Shown one piece after another: positions 21,173-32,203 of a stretch of 64,000 nucleotides of DNA. A program made the position numbers and the translations under genes. The first letter of the stretch is position 1. Each line of letters starts with the position of its first letter. The notes beneath the pieces are model-generated. The model had not been told where the DNA came from. It made no database searches and was given only the letters and a program-made list of their open reading frames with translations. The DNA comes from Pseudoxanthomonas sp. NC8 (GTDB taxonomy: Bacteria > Pseudomonadota > Gammaproteobacteria > Xanthomonadales > Xanthomonadaceae), in the NCBI GenBank assembly GCA_025232375.1, contig CP060419.1, forward strand, positions 2,789,001 through 2,853,000, in the 5' to 3' direction.

Positions 21173-23210
21173 TCACTGGCGGGCGAAGAACGCCTGCACG
21201 TCCTCGATCCGCCGGGTCACGCCGAACGCCGGCAGCGAGTCCATGAACACCCGCCCGTACGGCTTGCCGGTCAGGCGCGGGTCGCACAGCACCAGCACGC
21301 CGCGGTCGGATTCGGTGCGGATCAGCCGGCCCACGCCCTGCTTGAGCGCGATCACCGCCTGCGGCAGCTGTTCGTCGCGGAACGGGTTGCCGCCGCGCCG
21401 GCGCACCGCGTCCAGGCGCGCCTCGAACACCGGATCATCCGGTGCGGCGAACGGCAGCTTGTCGATCACCACCACGCTCAGCGCGTCACCGGCCACGTCC
21501 ACGCCTTCGCGGAAGGTCGCCGAGCCGAGCAGGACGCCATTGCCCGACTCGCGGAAACGGCGCAGCAGCTCGGCCTTCGGCGCCTCGCCCTGCACGAACA
21601 GCGGCCATGGCGCGCCACGCAGCGCCTCGGCCGCTTCGCGCAGCGCGCGGTGCGAAGCGAACAGCAGGAAGGCACGGCCACTGGAGGCCTCGAGCACCGG
21701 CCGCACCGCTTCGAGCATCGCCGCGCCGAAGCCGCGCGTGTTCGGCTCGGGCAGGTTCTTCGGCAGGTAGCACAGCGCCTGCCGCGGCCAGTCGAACGGG
21801 CTGGGCTCGAGCAGCGTGTCCGGATCGAACAGGCCCAGCTTGCGGCCGACATGGTTGAAGCCGCCGCCGACGGCCAGCGTGGCCGAGGTGAATATCCAGG
21901 CCGCGTGCGAACGCTCGCGGTGCGCGCGCAGCGGCGCGGACACGTCCAGCGGCGTGCGCTGGCAGCGGAAGCCACGCGCGCTCAGCTCGTACCAGTAGAC
22001 CTCGCCACCTTTGGCGGCGGCGGCCGCAAGGCGCGCGGGATCCAGCGCGGCATCGGCGCCCTCGCCGGCCACCGCTTCGACCACGGCGGCCTCGTCGGCA
22101 TCATCGGCGGCGAACGCATCGGAGGCCGCGTCGCCGTCGCGCCAGCGTTCGAGGCGCTCGCGCAGGTCGCGCGCCCGCGCCACGCAGGCGTCGAAGCCGG
22201 GCGAGGTCGTGGCCAGCGGCGCCATCGCATCTTCCAGCGTGGCCAGCGCATCGGCCAGCACGTCGAAGCCGTCGGCCACCGCAGGCAGGGTCAGCGCGCG
22301 GTAGCGGGTGCCGCGCGGCGGCAGCGCTTCCATCGCCGCGCGCAGCTCGCGCATGGCCTGCTCCAGCATGCGCGCCGGCGCCTGCACGACCGCCAGCGCA
22401 CCGGTGGTCTGCTTGCACTCGGCCACGCAGTCGCGGCCCAGTTCCTGGATCTGGCGCATGCCGAAGCCTTCGCCGAAGAAGCTGGCGGCCAGCTCCGGCA
22501 GCTGGTGGGCCTCGTCGATCACGAACGCCTGCGCGCCGGGCAGGATCTCGCCGAAGCCCTCCTGCTTGAGCGCCAGGTCGGCGAGCAGCAGGTGGTGGTT
22601 GACCACGACCAGGTCGGCGGCCTGCGCGCGCTGGCGCGCCTGCACCACGAAGCATTCCTCGTAGAACGGACACTCGCTGCCCAGGCAGTTGTCGATGGTG
22701 GAGGTGACCAGCGGCAGCAGTGGCGAGTCGTCGGTAAGGCCTTCCAGCTCGGCCATGTCGCCGAACCGCGTGCGCCCGCCCCAGGCGACCACGCGCTGGA
22801 ACTGGCTGGCCTGCTCGGGACTGGAAAAGCGCGCGTCGCCCTTGGCCTTAGTTGAGCCGGTACAGGCACAGGTAGTTGGCCCGGCCCTTGAGCAGCGCGC
22901 TGCGCAGGCCGATGCCCAGCGCCTCGCGCACGCGCGGCAGGTCGCGGTGGTAGAGCTGGTCCTGCAGTGCGCGGGTGCCGGTCGACACGATCGTCTTCAG
23001 CCCCGACAGCAGCGCCGGCACCGGGTAGGCGTAGGTCTTGCCGGTGCCGGTGCCGGCTTCGGCCAGCAGCACCTCGCGCTGGTCGATGGCGTCGGCCACC
23101 GCCGCGGTCAGCCGCTGCTGTGCCGGGCGCGCGACGAAACCTTCGACGCGCTCGGCGAGCGCGCCGCCGTCGCTGAGCGCTTCGCGGCTGGCGTGGGCAA
23201 GACGGGACAT
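21173..23210 (-). CDS. XPD/DinG-family ATP-dependent DNA helicase (YoaA-like)
   Basis: Superfamily 2 iron-sulfur helicase. Order of motifs: Q-motif region PAQQRLTAAVADAI, Walker A EAGTGTGKTYAY, Ia TGTRALQDQL, cysteines of a 4Fe-4S domain (NYLCLYRL and CLGSECPFYEECF), DEAH box VIDEAHQLPE, III FTSATLAVGGG, IV LFASHRALREAAE, V GSATFREGVDVAG and VI QGVGRLIRTESDRG. ATG at 23208-23210; about 679 residues. The frame stops at 22847-22852, where CCTTAG stands for CCTGG (corrected reading NQAKGDARFSSPEQASQF). Acts in repair or fork restart, with YoaA the closest named relative. Confidence 0.9.
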
Positions 23211-23295
23211 GGGGATGGGGAATGAATGTGGGATGCAGCGACACGCACGCATCACCGATCGCGGCACGCCCGGCGGGCGATGCCGCGACGGCGTG

Positions 23296-23815
23296 CTACA
23301 TGCGCTTGAACCCCGGCACCGTGCAGTTGGCGATCTGCGCCCGGGCCGAGGCGGCATTCTCGGCCTGGCCACGCGCCAGCCGCGCCTGCTCGATCGTGGC
23401 CCAGTGCCGGCGGCACAGCGGCCCAACCCTGGCGCCGGCATCGAAGGCCTTGCGCGACAGGGCCTCGGCGCGGTCGTACTGGCCCTGCAGCAGCGCCACC
23501 TCGGCACGCTCCTGCAGCACCGCCGGATCGTCAGGCACCAGCAGCAGGGCCTTGGTTCAGCGCATCGGCAGCAGCGCCGGTGTCGCCACCGGCCAGCGCG
23601 CGGGTGGCCTTCTCGCGCAGGTCCTCGACCTGCGGATCGCGCAGCGGCTGCACGTTCAGTTCGGTGTCGTCGACACCGGCGGCCGCCTGTACCGCGGCGA
23701 GCCGTTCCTGCGCACTGGGACCCGGCGCGGGCGCGACCGGCTGGACCGCGGTGCCGCAGGCCGTGGATAGCAGGCACAGCGCCGCGGCGGCGAAAAAGCG
23801 GATGGGGAGTGTCAT
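23296..23815 (-). CDS. Small TPR-like lipoprotein of unknown function
   Basis: Starts MTLPIRFFAAAALCLLSTACG at 23813-23815 in part: a signal peptide with lipobox STAC, so lipid-anchored. The mature part has one or two TPR-type helical pairs: EKATRALAGGDTGAAADALNQAL and VPDDPAVLQERAEVALLQGQYDRAEALSRKAF in part. It ends with two cysteines (PLCRRHW, IANCTVPGFKRM) that could pair. A shift at 23550-23555 (CCTTGG for CCTGG) splits it. About 172 residues. It is transcribed after mrcB with a 7-base gap, but a CATAAT box (23821-23826) lies over the mrcB stop and could give it its own leaderless transcript. Possibly a PBP1B accessory factor in the manner of LpoB, though there is no similarity to show it. 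Confidence 0.75.
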
Positions 23816-23822
23816 GCCGCCA

Positions 23823-26236
23823 TTATGGCGCAGGCGACGTGGCGGGCTGTGCAGGCTCGGCCGGCTTGTCGCGTCCGAACAGGCGGCTCCAGAAGCCCGG
23901 CTCCTCCGTGCCGGTACCGTCGGCGTCCGCCGGCTCGGCATAGCTCGGCGCGCACGCGGCATAGGCAGGCGCGGCACCGGCCACGAACGGGAAGCGGCGC
24001 GCGCCGGCGCAGTCGGCATCGGTGGACGACGACCCCTGCGGCAGCACCCATTGCCAGTCCAGGCCCTTGCCGGAGACGCGCAGCGGCGCGCTCGGCAGGC
24101 GCGCGAACAGGCCGGACCAGACCCGCATCGCGCCGGTGGCGCCGTACAGGCCGGTCTGCGCGTTCTGGTCGTTGCCCATCCAGACCACGGTAAGGTGGTC
24201 GCCGGTGTAGCCGGCGAACCAGCTGTCGCGGCCATCGTTGCTGGTGCCGGTCTTGCCGGCCGGCGACAGCCGGCCCAGGCCATCGGCCAGCAGCCGGCGC
24301 GCGGTGCCTTCGGTGACCGCCTGCTGCAGCGCCACGGTCACCAGGTTGGCGGCGATCGAGTCGCCTTCCTGCGCCGGCGCCGGTTCGCTGTCGTAGCGCT
24401 TGAGCAGCTTGCCCTGCGGATCGAGCACGCCGCGCACCGCGCGCAGCGGCTGGATCTGGCCGCCGGAGGTGGGAACTGGTACAGCTGCGCCATCGCGTAC
24501 GGGCTCTGGTCGGTTGAGCCCAGGATCAGCGACGGATTCGGTTCGGCCTGGATCCCGGCCAGCGCCTTGACCAGCTGCGCCACCCGCTCCGGGCCGACCT
24601 GCATGCCGACCCGGACCGTGGCCTGGTTGTACGAATGCGCCAGCGCATCGACCAGCCGCACCGTGCCATGGCTGCGGTTGTCGGAGTTGTCCGGCGACCA
24701 GGTCTTGCCGCGGGCCAGCTGCACGGTGACCGGGGTGTCCTCGACGAAACTGGCCAGCGAGAAGCGCTGCGGCTGGGCCAGCGCCAGCAGGTAGACGTAG
24801 GGCTTGAGCAGCGAGCCGACCGGCCGTTTCGCCTCGACCGCACGGTTGAAGCCGTGGATGGCGGCGTCGCGCCCGCCGACCACGGCCAGCACGTCGCCGG
24901 CGTGCACGTCGGTGACCACGATGCCGGCCTGCAGCGGCGGCCGCTTGCCGGTCTGCAGCGACTCGGTCGCATGCGCCACCGCGCCTTCGGCATAGGCCTG
25001 CGCCGAGGGCGACATGCCGGTCAGCACGGTCAGGCCGGCGCCCTGCAGCGCGCTTTCCGGGTAGTCGTTGGCCAGCTGCCGGCGGACCAGGTCGATGTAG
25101 GCGGGGAAGCGGTTGGCCGCGGCCACGCCCGGCTGCGCGGTCACGCCCAGCGGTGCCTTGCGCGCGCGCTCGTACTCGGCGTCGTCGAGCAGGCCGGTGT
25201 CGTGCAGCATCGACAGGGCGATGTTGCGCCGCTCCAGCGCACGCTCGGGATGCCTGCGCGGGTCGTAGTACGACGGCCCCTTCACCAGCCCGATCAGCAG
25301 CGCCATCTGCTCGGTGGTCAGGCTGCCCAGCTCGCGGCCGAACCAGAACTCGGCGCCGGAGGCCATGCCATGGATAGCCTGCCCGCCGCGCTGGCAGGTA
25401 GACCTGGTTGAGGTAGGTCTCCAGGATCGTGCGCTTGTCGTAGCGCGACTCGAGGATGACCGCGTACAGGACCTCGTTGAACTTGCGCGTGTAGGTCTGC
25501 TCCTTGCCGATGCCGAGCAGGCCGCTGCGCGCCAGCTGCTGGGTCAGGGTGCTGGCGCCCTTGGCGCTTTTCGCCGGCAAGCAGGTTGACCCGGGCGGCG
25601 CGCGCCATGCCCGAGAAGTCGATGCCGTGGTGGTGGGCGAAGTCGCGGTCTTCCACCGCCTGCAGGCCGGTGACCAGCAGTTCGGGCACCTCGTCGATGC
25701 GGACCAGGCGCCGCTCTTTATGGCGCTGGCCGTACAGGGTGGCGATGCGCGCAGGATCGAGCCGCGCGGCCTTGACCGCCTTGCGCGTCCCTGCATCCCG
25801 CAGGCCGGTCACACGCCCCCGGACAGGGTGACCTCGAGGCGCCGCGCCGGCACCTTGGCCATCGACATCGGCGTAGCCGCGGCTGGAAATCGTGAAGCGG
25901 CCGCCGTCGACCCTGTAGCTGCCGGGGCGCTCGCCGCTGCCGTCGTCCCTGGTAGCTGGCCGCGGCCAGCTCGGTCTTCAGGGTGCGCGCATCCATCGCC
26001 AGCTGCGGCCGCAGCTGCAGCGGGCGCCCGTAGACGCGGGTCGGGATCTGCCACTGCAGCGCGGCAAAGCGCTCGCTGACCTGGTGGTTCAGGTACAGCG
26101 TGTACGGGATCAGGAATCCCGCCGCCAGCGCGGCGGCGGCCAACAGCGCGGTCAGCAGGTGGCGACGCCAGAACGGCGTGGCGACGTCGTCTTCCTCGAT
26201 GTCTTCGATGTCGTCCGGCTCGTAGCGTCGGGGCAC
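23823..26236 (-). CDS. mrcB: Bifunctional penicillin-binding protein 1B
   Basis: Class A PBP that polymerises and crosslinks peptidoglycan. A cytoplasmic acidic tail (DDIEDIEEDDVATPF) precedes one membrane helix (LLAAAALAAGFLIPYTLYL), then a UB2H-like region (LQWQIPTRVYGRPLQL). The GT51 domain has VEDRDFAHHHGIDFSG (catalytic Glu), KGASTLTQQLARS, RKFNEVLYAVILE and GAEFWFGREL. The transpeptidase domain has the SxxK serine in GSLLKPYVYLLAL, SYN in LAHSYNQATV, and KTGTSNDGRDSWF. The start is GTG at 26234-26236. Shifts near 25955, 25830, 25575, 25385 and 24470. About 804 residues. Divergent from the glycosyltransferase gene. Confidence 0.93.
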
Positions 26237-26334
26237 GGGAATGCGAGAATGCTTCAGTCGGCCGAGTCTAGCGCAGCCGTCCACCTGCGCCGCGACGGGC
26301 GTCCACCTTCCTTCAGTCGGAGTTGCGAACCGGG

Positions 26335-28449
26335 ATGCCTTCCACGCCGCTGGCCGAAGTCCGCTACTGGCTGGCGCATGCGCGCGGCCTCCTGCGCCGC
26401 GGCCTGTCCAGCCTGCGCAGCCGGGGCTGGCGGGCGACCTGGCAACGGGTCCTGCTGCAGCTGCAGCCGCCACCGCCGCCGCCGCGCAGGCCGCTGTACC
26501 GCCCCGATCCGGCAACGTTCGCGCCGTTGGCCGTGCCCGCCACCGCGATCGACGCCGTGCCCCGCGCCAGCGTGGTGATCCCGGTCTACAACCACGCCGA
26601 CGCAACCCTGGCCTGCCTGCGCGCGCCCTGGCCGCGCACCCGCCGGCCGCCGCCTGCGAAATCATCGTCGTCGACGACGGCAGCAGCGACGCCACCGCCG
26701 GGTGGATGGCCCAGGTCGCCGGCCTGCGTTACCACCGGCGTGCCACCAACGGCGGCTTCATCGCCGCGTGCAACGACGGCGCGGCGCTGGCCCGTGGCGA
26801 ACTGCTGGTGTTCCTCAACAACGACACGATCCCGCAGCCGGGCTGGCTGGACGCGCTGCTGGAGACCTTCGCCGCGCGGGCGGACGCCGGCCTGGTGGCG
26901 GCCCAGCTGCTGTACCCCGATGGCAGGCTGCAGGAGTCCGGCGGCGTGGTGTTCGCCGACGGCAGCGCCTGGAGCTACGGCCGCTTCGAGGCCGCCGACG
27001 ATCCGCGCTACGCCTACCTGCGCGAAGCCGACTATGGCTCCGGCGCGGCGCTGGCGATCCCGCGCCCGCTGTTCGAGGCGATCGGGGGTTTCGACCCGCG
27101 CTACGCGCCGGCCTACTACGAGGACACCGACCTGGCCTTCGCCGTGCGTGCGGCCGGGCGTCGGGTGCTGGTGCAGCCCGCCAGCCGCGTGCTGCACGAC
27201 GAGGGCACCACCGCCGGTACCGACATCGGCAGCGGGGTGAAGGCGTACCAGGCGCGCAATCGCAGCGTGTTCGCCGACAAGTGGGCCGACGCATTGCGTG
27301 CGCAACCGGCGTCTGGTGCCGTGCCGGGCCCGGCGCTGCTGCACGCAGGCCAGCGCCGCGTGTTGATCGTCGATGAAGCGGTACCGCACCCGGACCGCGA
27401 TTCCGCCTCGCTGCGCCAGTTCAACCTGCTGCGGATGCTGCGCGCCGCCGGCGCCCACGTCGCCTTCCTGCCCACCGGCCTGGCGCACGCGGGTGCGGCC
27501 ACCGAAGCGCTGCAACAGCTGGGCGTGGAAACCTGGTACGCCCCGTTCGCACACTCGGCGCCGGCCTGGCTGCGCGAGAACGCAGCGCGCTTCGACGTGA
27601 TCGTGCTGACCCGCCACCACCTGGCCACCGCGTTCCTGCCGCTGCTGCGCCGGCACGCACCGGGCGCGCGGCTGGTGTTCGACACGATCGACCTGCACTA
27701 CCTGCGCGAGCGGCGCGGCGCGGAGCTGGCCGGCGACGCCGCCGCACTGCGCGCCGCCGCCGCGACCCGCGAACGCGAGCAGGCGGCGATGGTCGCCGCC
27801 GACATCACCCCGGGTGGTCAGCGCCGAGGAACAGGCGCAGCTGGCGCGGGACGTGCCGCAGGCCCGGGTCGAGCTGCTGTCCAACCTGCACGAGGTCGCC
27901 GGCGCGGGCGCAGGCTTCGACGAGCGCCACGATCTGGTGTTCGTCGGCGGCTTCCGCCATCCGCCCAATGCCGACGCCGTGCTGTGGTTCGCGCGCGAGG
28001 TCTTCCCGCGCATCCGCGAGCACCTGCCGGACGTGCGCTTCCACTGCATCGGCGCCGACCCGCCGGCTGCGATCCGCGCGCTTGCGCAACAGCCCGGCGT
28101 GGTCGTGCACGGACATGTCCCCGACCTGGCGCCGTACATGGACCGCATGCGCGTGGCGGTGGCGCCGCTGCGCTACGGCGCCGGGGTCAAGGGCAAGGTC
28201 AACCTGAGCATGGCCCATGGCCAGCCGGTGGTGGCCACCGCCTGCGCAGTCGAAGGCATGCACCTGTGCGATGGCATCGACGTGGCGGTGGCCGACGAGG
28301 CGACCGACTTCGCCCAGGCCGTGGTCGCGCTGTACCACGATCGCGGGCGCTGGGACCGGCAGGCGCAGGCCGGGCTGGACAACGTCGCCCGCCACTTCTC
28401 CCTCGACGCCGCCGTCGCGACCGTGCAGCGGGTGTTTTTCCAGACCTGA
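26335..28449 (+). CDS. Two-domain glycosyltransferase (GT2 fused to GT4-like)
   Basis: About 704 residues. The first half is a family-2 transferase: ASVVIPVYNHADATLACLRA, EIIVVDDGSSDATAGWM, TNGGFIAACNDGA, the acidic metal site VFLNNDTIPQPGWLDAL, GSGAALAIPRPLF and YEDTDLAFAVRAAG. The second half is a GT-B transferase with a Rossmann start VLIVDEAVPHPDRDSASLRQ, LVFDTIDLHYLRERR, VFVGGFRHPPNADAVLWF, VVHGHVPDLAPYMDRMRVAVAPLRYGAGVKGKV in part, and HGQPVVATACAVEGM. This architecture is typical of O-antigen or exopolysaccharide assembly enzymes. Two compensating shifts near 26620 and 27815. It stands apart from any other polysaccharide gene, so the acceptor is unknown. Confidence 0.85.
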
Positions 28450-28461
28450 CCGGCGGCGCGT

Positions 28462-29917
28462 TCAGCGCGAGCCCGCACGGGCGCGTTGCAGGCGCCCGGC
28501 AAGCTCGTCCAGTCCCTGCGCCGCGGGATCCAGCCTGCGCGCCGCGGCCAGCGCGCCTGCGACCGCATCCAGCTCGCCCGCGCGCAGGCGTTCCTCGCCG
28601 ACGGCCAGCCAGCGCTGCGCCAGTCGCTGGCCTGCACCGGCCAGCGCCGGATCGGACGGGGCCAGCGCCCGCCAGGCGTCGTGGCAGTCCTGCGCCGCGT
28701 GCAGGCGGTTGCCACGCAGGTTTTCCTCCACGCAGGAGGCGGCCGCACGCTGCATCCGCCGTGCCGCCGCGTGCACCTCCGGATCCTGCGGTGCCAATGC
28801 CTGCGCGGCCCGCAGGCGATCGTAGGCGCTGGCGCCCGGCGGTTCGATCCAGTCGCCGCGATCCAGCGCCTCGGCGAAGGCATCCAGGTTCCGGCGCAGG
28901 GCCGCGCGCGATGCGTGCGTGGGGCGTACGGGCGGGTGCAGCCGCGACTCGGCGGCACGCGCACGCGCCACATCCCGCGCCGCTTCCTCGATCGCGGGCG
29001 CCTGCGGGGCCAGCAGGCGCGCCTGTTCCAGCGCATGGCCGGCTGCGTCGAAGCGGAAATCGGCGGCCAGCTGGCGGGCCTGCGCAGCCAAGGCGAATGC
29101 GGTGCGCCGCGCGCCTTCGAGAACACCCGCATCGCCGGGCTCGACCTCGCGTAGTGCCAGGAACCGGTCGGCGGCTTCGGCCAGCCGGCCGCGCCGCAGC
29201 GCCGCTTCCGCCCGCCGCACCTGCCGCGCCAGGGCCTGCGCGTACGCCGACTGCTGTTCAGGCAGCCCCACGTGCCCCGGATCGTAGCGACGCGCCATCG
29301 CCAGCCAGCGCGCGGCACCGGCGAGGTCGCCGTCGCGCAACGCCGGTGGCACGCGTTCAAGCAGCAGCGAGAGCGCGTCTTCGCGCCCCTCCAGCGCCTC
29401 GGCATCCTCCGGTGCGACGACCAGCCACTGTGCGTACAACGGCACGGCCTGCTCCGGATCGCCCGCCGCGAGCGCGGCCCGGGCCTGCCTGCTCACGGCC
29501 ACCCGGTCGATCCGGGCCCGCTCCGCCAGCTCCAGCCGCTGGGCGACCGCGTCGCGCTGCGTGCGTGGCACCTGCAGCTCCGCCGCCAGCGCCAGCCATC
29601 GGCGGGCCTCGTCCAGGCGTCCGGCTTCGAGCTCCCCACCCGCCCGCACGAGTGCCGCCAGCCCCACCCGCGCCAGTCCGGCACGGGCCTCGCCGCGGTC
29701 GCTGTCCAGGGCCTGCGCGGCTTCGTACTTCTGCCTTGGCGCCCTCCCCGTCGACCTGGTCGAGCCTGCCTTCGGCCAGCGCGCGCGCGCCATCGGCAAG
29801 CAGGCGGTCGATCTTCGCTTCCGGCCAGATCCGGTCGGCCAGCGGCTTGCGCACCGCGACCAGCAGCACGGCCAGCGATACCGCCACCAGCAGCAGCCAC
29901 GGCCCGTGGCGCCGCAC
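28462..29917 (-). CDS. Membrane-anchored TPR-like protein of unknown function
   Basis: About 485 residues. A single N-terminal membrane helix (RRHGPWLLLVAVSLAVLLVAVRK) is followed by an Ala/Arg/Leu-rich helical array that looks like divergent tetratricopeptide repeats: LLADGARALAEGRLDQ, RARIDRVAVSRQARAALAAGDPEQAVPLYAQWL in part, RAEAALRRGRLAEAADRFLAL and EERLRAGELDAVAGALAAARRLDPAAQGL in part. GTG start at 29915-29917; an alternative ATG at 29952-29954 is in another frame beyond a G-run. A shift at 29734-29739 (CCTTGG) divides it. It converges on the glycosyltransferase and sits where spoT would be expected downstream of rpoZ. I do not recognise a named family. Confidence 0.7.
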
Positions 29918-30035
29918 TCCCCGCCCCCCGCATCCGACCGCTGCCCGTTTCCATGCTCAGGGAAGAAATGGCTTCACCGATGCAGCTTAGCGCGGCGGCG
30001 TGCAGGCACCGTCAGCCGCAGCCGCGCAAACGCAA

Positions 30036-30058
30036 ACGGCCCGCACAAGGCGGGCCGT
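30036..30058 (-). terminator. Weak terminator-like hairpin after rpoZ
   Basis: Stem ACGGCCCG (30036-30043) with CGGGCCGT (30051-30058), then on the minus strand an interrupted T tract (TTTGCGTTTGCG). It lies 44 bases after the rpoZ stop and separates rpoZ from the TPR-like gene. Confidence 0.5.
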
Positions 30059-30101
30059 CGGCATGGCAGGCGCAGGACCAGGTCCCGCGATCCGGCGAGG
30101 A

Positions 30102-30400
30102 TCAGTCGTCGCCCTTGGACAGGTCGTCGTCGGCGACGACTTCGGCGGCGGCCCATTCCAGCGCTTCGCGCTCGGCGCGTTCGCGCTCGGACTTCTCGAC
30201 TTCGTCGATCAGGGCGTTGTCGATGGTGCGGGCGGCGATCTCGCGCAGGGCCAGCACGGTCGGCTTGTCCTCGCCCTCGCTGTTGTCCAGCGTGGCCGGC
30301 ACGCCATTGGCGAGCTGGCGGGCGCGCTTGAGGCCATCATGACCAGTTCGAAGCGGTTGTTGACCACTTCCAGGCAATCTTCGACGGTGATACGGGCCAT
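30102..30400 (-). CDS. rpoZ: RNA polymerase omega subunit
   Basis: Small subunit that helps fold beta' and forms part of ppGpp site 1. Starts MARITVEDCLEVVNNRFELVMMA at 30398-30400 in part. Further conserved blocks are RARQLANGVPATLDN and KPTVLALREIAARTI, with an acidic C-terminus. 99 codons. One base is missing near 30337, where the reading should run MASKRARQLA. Follows gmk in the usual gmk-rpoZ order, but with a 173-base gap containing its own promoter. spoT, the usual next gene, is not downstream. Confidence 0.95.
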
Positions 30401-30482
30401 AGGAGTTGAGCGACTGCGGTCGCCGCTCGTGAAAGGGGGATCGGGCGCGGAGTGTACGCCCCGCCGCCCGGCCGGGGCAAGC

Positions 30483-30511
30483 ATTATGGCTGAACGGGCC
30501 TTTTCGATCAA
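30483..30511 (-). promoter_or_regulatory. Sigma-70-type promoter for rpoZ
   Basis: On the minus strand TTGATC (30506-30511), 17-base spacer, CATAAT (30483-30488). Predicted start near 30476, about 75 bases before the rpoZ ATG. It means rpoZ can be made independently of gmk. Confidence 0.65.
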
Positions 30512-30573
30512 TCAGTTAGGCGAAAACCGGAGCCCAACCCCGATCACCACCGGCAGGACCGGCCGCGCTCCGT

Positions 30574-31215
30574 TCAGGCCGGGGAACCCCGGCCGTCGTC
30601 CAGCAGCGCATCGATCAGCGCCCCGTGGCGGACCTGCTGCTGGTCACGGCGCAGGCGGCTGGCGACGAACACCGCGCACATCTCGTCCACCGCGGTGTCG
30701 AACACCTCGTTGACGATCACGTAGTCGAACTCGCGGTAATGCGACATCTCCTCGCGCGCGGCGGCCAGCCGCTGCGCGATCACCGCCTCGCTGTCCTGGC
30801 CGCGGTGGCGCATGCGCTGTTCCAGCGCATCGCGCGACGGCGGCAGGATGAACACGCTCACCGCGTCGGGCACCTTGGCCCGCACCTGCAGCGCGCCCTG
30901 CCAGTCGATCTCCAGCAGCACGTCGTGGCCGGCGGCCAGCTGCGGCTCCACGGACTGCCGCGCGGTGCCCTTCCAGTCGCCATGCACGCGGGCGTACTCG
31001 AAGAAGTCGCCGGCATCGATCATCGACTGGAACTCGTCGGCCGAGACGAAATGGTAGTGCTGCGCATGGCGTTCGCCCGGGCGCGCGGCGCGCGAGGTGA
31101 ACGAGATCGACAGGCGGATCTGCGGGTCGCGCGCAAGCACCGCGTTGACGATGCTGCTCTTGCCGGCACCCGAGGGCGCGGCAACGACGAAGAGGGTGCC
31201 TCGCATCTGGCTCAT
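30574..31215 (-). CDS. gmk: Guanylate kinase
   Basis: Phosphorylates GMP to GDP. Intact, 213 residues. P-loop APSGAGKSSIVNAVL, GMP-binding SISFTSRAARPGE and GDFFEYARVHGDW, plus LEIDWQGALQVR. ATG at 31213-31215, overlapping the stop of the YicC-family gene (ATGA), so the two are coupled. The start giving MSQMRGTLF is kept because of this overlap; the second Met is equally possible. Confidence 0.96.
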   Translation of the reverse strand: MSQMRGTLFVVAAPSGAGKSSIVNAVLARDPQIRLSISFTSRAARPGERHAQHYHFVSADEFQSMIDAGDFFEYARVHGDWKGTARQSVEPQLAAGHDVLLEIDWQGALQVRAKVPDAVSVFILPPSRDALEQRMRHRGQDSEAVIAQRLAAAREEMSHYREFDYVIVNEVFDTAVDEMCAVFVASRLRRDQQQVRHGALIDALLDDGRGSPA

Positions 31216-32073
31216 TCGATGTTCTGTACCTGTTCGCGGACCTTGGTCGATCAGCACCTTCAACTCGACCGCGGCGGCCGACGTGCGCGCGTCCACCGAC
31301 TTGGAACCCAGCGTGTTGGCCTCGCGGTTGAACTCCTGCAGCAGGAAGTCCAGGCGCCGGCCGACCGGCTCGCGCTGGCCGAGCACGCGGCGGATCTCGA
31401 CGATGTGGCTGTCGAGCCGGTCAAGTTCCTCGTCCACGTCGAGCTTCTGCAGCCACAACACCAGCTCCTGCTCGGCGCGTCCCGGGTCGACCGGGTGCGG
31501 CAGGTCGGCCAGCCGCGCGGCGAGCTTGGCCCGCTGGCCTTCGCGGATCGCCGGAATCAGCCCGCCCACCTCGCCGGCGATGCGCTCGATCGCGTCCACG
31601 CGCTCGGAGATGGCCGCAGCGAGCTTGGAGCCCTCGCGCTCGCGCGCGGCAACGAACTCGTCCAGGATATGGTCCAGCAGCTCCAGCGCCTGCACCTGCA
31701 ACGCCTCGCCATCGGCGGCGGGCACCTGCAGCACGCCCGGCAGCTGCAGCAGCTCGGTGAACCCGACCTGCAGCCGCGGGAACTGCGCGTCCAGACGCTG
31801 CGCCAGCGCGCCGAGCTGCTCCAGCAACGCTTCATTGACCGCGAGCGACACCGCCGACTCCGGCGCACGCAGGCGCAGGACCAGGTCGAGCTTGCCGCGC
31901 TGGACCCGCGCCGCCACCCGTTCGCGCAGCAGCGGTTCCAGCGCCCGCAGGTCGTCGGTAAGGCGCAGCCCGGTCTCGAGGAAACGGTGATTGACCGAGC
32001 GCAGTTCGCACCCCAGCACGCCCCACGGGGTGCCGCGTTCGCCGCTGGCGAAGGCGGTCATGCTACGGATCAT
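31212..32073 (-). CDS. YicC-family endoribonuclease
   Basis: YicC/YloC family; members act as endoribonucleases that promote turnover of small RNAs such as RyhB in E. coli. Visible: [64 protein letters not shown] and the tail [20 protein letters not shown] at 32071-32073; 287 residues. An inserted base at 31241-31246 (CCTTGG for CCTGG) corrupts only the last dozen codons; the corrected frame ends exactly at the gmk ATG. Divergent from rph, as in many gammaproteobacteria. Confidence 0.92.
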
Positions 32074-32203
32074 GCGGGGATTCCTGTGCTGCGGGCGCCG
32101 GTGGCAAGGCGCGAATGTTAATCTAGCAGACCCTTCGCGGCACGCCGCCGCCGGCCCGTTGGCCCACGCGCGCCGGCCTGCCCTCCCCATGGAACCCCAT
32201 CGC

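Noticed and set aside
26241..29990. A 1249-residue open frame on the plus strand
   Set aside because: It is the glycosyltransferase frame joined by an indel to the antisense of the TPR-like gene. After about 28450 the translation is Arg/Pro-rich with no domain.
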